The notes beneath the pieces were generated by a model that was given only the letters and a program-made list of their open reading frames with translations, did not search any database and was not told the DNA's origin. Both the position numbers and the translations under genes were made by a program. Below are positions 61,164 to 64,000 of a DNA stretch of 64,000 bases, one piece after another. Position 1 is the first letter of the stretch; each line of letters opens with the position of its first letter. The DNA comes from UBA1431 sp002329665 (GTDB lineage: Bacteria; Bacillota; Clostridia; Christensenellales; UBA1431): the NCBI GenBank assembly GCA_040772545.1, contig JAXGXY010000001.1, forward strand, positions 806,001-870,000, written 5' to 3'.

Positions 61164-62389
61164 TTTGTCCCCTCCTTCGGTGTTTGGTGATCAAGGCTTT
61201 TGAAGACGGAATCGAGGCATCTGGTCAGCGCGTCGATGTGTCCGCGCTGGATGACGAGCGGGGGCACGAACCGCAGCGTGTTGCCCGCCGCCGTGCCGAT
61301 GACGAAACCTTTTTTCAGCGCCTTGAGCGCGATCTCCCTGGCCGGGACCTTGTCGGCGAGCTGCATGCCCAGCATGAGCCCCCTGCCGCGCACGCCGGCG
61401 ATGACGCTGTGGCTGCCCATGAGCTTTGTGAGCGCTTCTTTGAAGTACGCGCCGGTCTTCTGCGTGTGTTCGAGCAGGTTCGTGCTCAACAGCTCATGCA
61501 GGACGGCGAGCCCCGCCGTGCACGAAAGCGGGTTGCCGCCGAAGGTCGAGCCGTGGTCGCCCGGCTTGAACGCGGCCGCCGCCTCCTGTTTCGCGAGGAA
61601 GGCGCCGATGGGCACGCCGTTCCCGAGCGCCTTGGCCAGCGTGATGATGTCCGGCTCCACCCCGCAGTGCTCGTGGCAGAAGAGCTTGCCCGTGCGCCCC
61701 ATCCCGGTCTGGACCTCGTCGAGTATGAACAGGATGCCGTGGCGGCGGCAGATGTCCTGCACCGCCTGAAGATACCCTTCGCCAGGCTCGATCACGCCGC
61801 CTTCGCCCTGTATCGGCTCGAGCATGACGGCGCAGGTCGTCTCGTTGACGGCGGCTTCCACGGCCGCGGCGTCGTCGTAGGGCACGTATCTGAAGGAGGG
61901 CGGCATGGGCTTGAAGGGGGCGTGGCACTTTTCCTGTCCTGTCGCCGCGAGCGCGGCGAGCGTGCGCCCGTGGAACGAGTGCTTCGCCGTGATGATCTCG
62001 TAGCGTTTCTCACCCTTTTCGTAGAAGTATTTGCGCGCGAGCTTGATGGCGCCCTCGTTCGCCTCCGCGCCCGAGTTGGTGAAGAAAACGCGGTCGGCGC
62101 AGCTGTGGGTTACGAGGGCCTGCGCGAGCCTGGCCTGCGGCCCGATATAATAAAAGTTGGAGGTGTGTATGAGCCTTGCGCACTGTTCCTGCACGGCCGC
62201 GGTGAAACGCGGGTGCGCGTACCCCAGCACGTTCACGGCGATCCCCGCGAAAAAGTCGATGTACGGCTTGCCTTCGGTGTCGAAAAGCGTGCAGCCCTCG
62301 CCCGAATCGAAGGCGACGGGGAAGCGGGGCCCGAAGGTGTTCATGAAATAACGGGCGTCGAGTTCCTTGATTTTTTGCAGTTCTTTCAT
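61160..62389 (-). CDS. argD: acetylornithine aminotransferase
   Basis: 409 residues, class-III PLP aminotransferase. N-acetylglutamate semialdehyde to N-acetylornithine. Seen: FTNSGAEANEGAIKLARKY, YHSFHGRTLAALAATGQ-type segment (KHSFHGRTLAALAATG), LDEVQTGMGRTGKLFCHEHCG with the PLP Asp, and Lys in IITLAKALGNGVPIGAFL, then STFGGNPLSCTAGLAVL. Fifteen bases separate it from argB. Confidence 0.97.
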   Translation of the reverse strand: MKELQKIKELDARYFMNTFGPRFPVAFDSGEGCTLFDTEGKPYIDFFAGIAVNVLGYAHPRFTAAVQEQCARLIHTSNFYYIGPQARLAQALVTHSCADRVFFTNSGAEANEGAIKLARKYFYEKGEKRYEIITAKHSFHGRTLAALAATGQEKCHAPFKPMPPSFRYVPYDDAAAVEAAVNETTCAVMLEPIQGEGGVIEPGEGYLQAVQDICRRHGILFILDEVQTGMGRTGKLFCHEHCGVEPDIITLAKALGNGVPIGAFLAKQEAAAAFKPGDHGSTFGGNPLSCTAGLAVLHELLSTNLLEHTQKTGAYFKEALTKLMGSHSVIAGVRGRGLMLGMQLADKVPAREIALKALKKGFVIGTAAGNTLRFVPPLVIQRGHIDALTRCLDSVFKSLDHQTPKEGTK

Positions 62390-62403
62390 GCCATACGCCC
62401 TCC

Positions 62404-63279
62404 TTACCGGTCCCTGGTGACCATCGTGCCGATGCCCCTGTCGGTGAATATCTCGAGCACGATGGGGTGCGGGATCGTTCCATTGAGGATGTGCGTGCGT
62501 TTAACGCCCTTCTTGATCGCATGGATGCAGCCGAGCACCTTGGGGATCATGCCGCCCTCGATCATCCCCGATTCGATGGCGTCGTAGGTCTCGCCCACGG
62601 TGATGACGGGGATCAGCGTGGAAGGGTCGTCGCGGTCCTTGCGGATCCCGTCGACGTCGGTGAGGAAGATGAGCTTCTCGGCCTGCAGCGCGGCGGCGAG
62701 TTCGCCCGCGACCGTGTCCGCGTTGATGTTGTAGCTGTGCCCGTCCTTGTCCACGCCGACCGGCGCGATGACGGGGATGAACTGGTCGTCGGCCAGAAGC
62801 TTTATCAGCCGCGTGTCGATGCTTTCGATCTGCCCGACGAAGCCGAGGTCTTCGCCGCCTATGGGAGGCGCCTTCGTGCAGCGGATCAGCCCCGCGTCGA
62901 TCCCGCACAGGCCGATGGCCTTGCCGTCCATGGCGTTGAGGCTGGCCACGATGTCCTTGTTGATCTTGCCGGTCAGCACCATCTGCACGGCCTCCATGGC
63001 CTCGGCGCCGGTCACGCGGTAGCCGCCCGCAAAGCTCGTGGGAATATCGAGGCGCTTTAGGAGCGTGTTGATCTCGGGGCCGCCGCCGTGCACCACGATG
63101 GGGTTCATGCCGACATATTTGAGCAGCGTGATGTCCTGCATGATCGTCCTGGTGACCTGGTCTTCGAGCATGGCGTTGCCGCCGTACTTGATCACGATGG
63201 TCTTCCCGCTGAGCACCTGGATATAGGGCAGGGCTTCGAGCAGGATGTTCGCGTTTTTAATGAGTGTGTCCATTTCCAT
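62404..63279 (-). CDS. argB: acetylglutamate kinase
   Basis: 291 residues. Phosphorylates N-acetylglutamate. Motifs VIKYGGNAMLEDQVTRTIMQDI, VVHGGGPEINTLLKRLDIPT (substrate glycines), LTGKINKDIVASLN, and VAGELAAALQAEKLIFLTDVDGI. N-terminal helix present, suggesting the hexameric, arginine-inhibited type. ATG 63279 has AAGGAGAT upstream; ATG 63273 is a close alternative. Nineteen bases after argC with no argJ between. Confidence 0.97.
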   Translation of the reverse strand: MEMDTLIKNANILLEALPYIQVLSGKTIVIKYGGNAMLEDQVTRTIMQDITLLKYVGMNPIVVHGGGPEINTLLKRLDIPTSFAGGYRVTGAEAMEAVQMVLTGKINKDIVASLNAMDGKAIGLCGIDAGLIRCTKAPPIGGEDLGFVGQIESIDTRLIKLLADDQFIPVIAPVGVDKDGHSYNINADTVAGELAAALQAEKLIFLTDVDGIRKDRDDPSTLIPVITVGETYDAIESGMIEGGMIPKVLGCIHAIKKGVKRTHILNGTIPHPIVLEIFTDRGIGTMVTRDR

Positions 63280-63298
63280 GGCTTATCTCCTTGCCGGC

Positions 63299-64000
63299 CT
63301 ACAGGTTAAGAGGCAGGGCGTTTAACCCCGCTTTTTCGCCGAGGCCGAAAATGATGTTCATGTTCTGCACGGCCTGTCCGGCGGCGCCCTTTATCAGGTT
63401 GTCGATCGCCGAAACCACCACGAGCCGGTTCACGCGTTCGTCGAGCGCGAACCCGATATGGCAGGCGTTCGACCCGTTGACGTGCTTGACTTCTGGCAAC
63501 CCTTCCTCGTATACGTCCACGAAAGGCTCGCCTTCGTAGAAAGAGCGGAGGCAGTTGAATACGTCGTCCCTGGTGAGCGGGCGCGAGGGCGTGCAGTAGA
63601 TGGTCGAGAGGATGCCCCGCTTGACGGGGAGCAGGTGCGGCGTGAAGCTCAGCGCGACCGCCCGCCCGTGAAGGAGCGAGAGTTCCTGCTCGATCTCGGA
63701 GGTGTGGCGGTGCTTCCCGACGTTGTACGCTTTCACGTTTTCGTCCACCTCGCAAAAATGCAGCGCGGGCGAAGGCGCGCGTCCGGCGCCGGTCGCGCCC
63801 GATTTCGCGTCGATGACGATGCTGTCGGCGTCGATGAGGCTATCCGCCACCAGCGGGGCGAGCGGCAATATGGCGCCGGTCGGGTAGCAGCCGGGGTTGC
63901 CGACGAGCCGCGCGGACCCGATCCGGCCGCGGTGCAGCTCGGGCAGGCCGTAGACGGACTCCTTGAGGAGTTCGGGGCTGCGGTGCGCCTTACCGTACCA
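63299..64000 (-). CDS. argC: N-acetyl-gamma-glutamyl-phosphate reductase (5' end outside window)
   Basis: Partial, 233 codons visible. NADPH-dependent third step of arginine synthesis. Catalytic Cys in VGNPGCYPTGAI (TGC at 63887-63889 on the minus strand), preceded by WYGKAHRSPELLKESVYGLPEL, followed by DAKSGATGAGRAPSPALHFCEVDENVKAYNVGKHRHTSEIEQEL. Stop TAG at 63299. The N-terminal nucleotide-binding part is beyond base 64000. First visible gene of the minus-strand operon. Confidence 0.97.
   Translation of the reverse strand, partial: WYGKAHRSPELLKESVYGLPELHRGRIGSARLVGNPGCYPTGAILPLAPLVADSLIDADSIVIDAKSGATGAGRAPSPALHFCEVDENVKAYNVGKHRHTSEIEQELSLLHGRAVALSFTPHLLPVKRGILSTIYCTPSRPLTRDDVFNCLRSFYEGEPFVDVYEEGLPEVKHVNGSNACHIGFALDERVNRLVVVSAIDNLIKGAAGQAVQNMNIIFGLGEKAGLNALPLNL

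Overview
The window looks like chromosomal DNA of a fairly GC-rich, anaerobic, endospore-forming member of the Bacillota (Clostridia-like). The evidence is a ctsR-mcsA-mcsB-clpC stress operon with a CtsR operator, RNase Y, an FtsK/SpoIIIE translocase, the dimeric-type dUTPase, a tungsten-type aldehyde:ferredoxin oxidoreductase, a phosphofructokinase with pyrophosphate-type active-site residues, and a small acid-soluble spore protein gene that is too short for ordinary ORF calling. No rRNA, CRISPR array, phage or transposase gene was seen. Two tRNA genes (Glu-CTC, Ala-GGC) are present.

Layout. 1-7077: housekeeping block (M16 peptidase cut by the window edge, dUTPase, ftsK, rimO, pgsA, cinA). 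7078-11150: lower-GC, island-like segment with a membrane-anchored hexapeptide-repeat protein carrying a frameshift, a lytic transglycosylase and a PRC-barrel protein. 11192-13923: recA and rny. 14081-18588: tungsten-enzyme module, with a structured leader that may be a Moco/Tuco-type riboswitch, then AOR, a radical SAM/SPASM protein, a MoaD-like carrier and a ThiF/MoeB-like activator. 18660-19880: minus-strand micro-genes (Cys-rich 23-mer, Arg/aromatic-rich 55-mer, SASP). 20240-24874: GGDEF protein, DUF975 membrane protein, FAD oxidoreductase, DUF218 protein. 24963-28461 (minus): MacA/MacB-like export system. 28590-37010: tRNA-Glu and accessory genes between two inverted copies of a dispersed hairpin-rich repeat. 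37065-44588: nucleoside kinase, lgt, tRNA-Ala, a lipoprotein, a polar amino acid ABC importer, a YjbQ protein and phosphofructokinase. 44854-48305: galU-ahcY-mtaD. 48395-55437: CtsR regulon with two consecutive clpC genes. 55529-59631: cobalamin adenosyltransferase, TIM-barrel isomerase, glucose-6-phosphate isomerase, YfbR-like nucleotidase. 59689-64000 (minus): arginine operon argC-argB-argD-argF plus a GNAT gene; argC is cut by the window end.

How the genes work together. Many neighbours overlap by 4 bases (ATGA), which marks tight operons: galU/ahcY, ctsR/mcsA, adenosyltransferase/TIM barrel, macB-type ATPase/permease, argD/argF/GNAT, moaD/thiF. ahcY and mtaD both act on S-adenosylhomocysteine and its relatives. 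McsA/McsB/ClpC form the arginine-phosphate protein quality-control pathway. The AOR, radical SAM, MoaD and ThiF genes together look like an enzyme with its cofactor and maturation set.

The most interesting points are the AOR leader, whose conserved-looking CTGCCTCCC segment can pair with the Shine-Dalgarno; the unlisted minus-strand micro-genes; the dispersed multi-hairpin repeat; the frameshifted repeat protein; and the GNAT gene fused into the arginine operon. All function calls rest on motif reading by eye; no database search was run.
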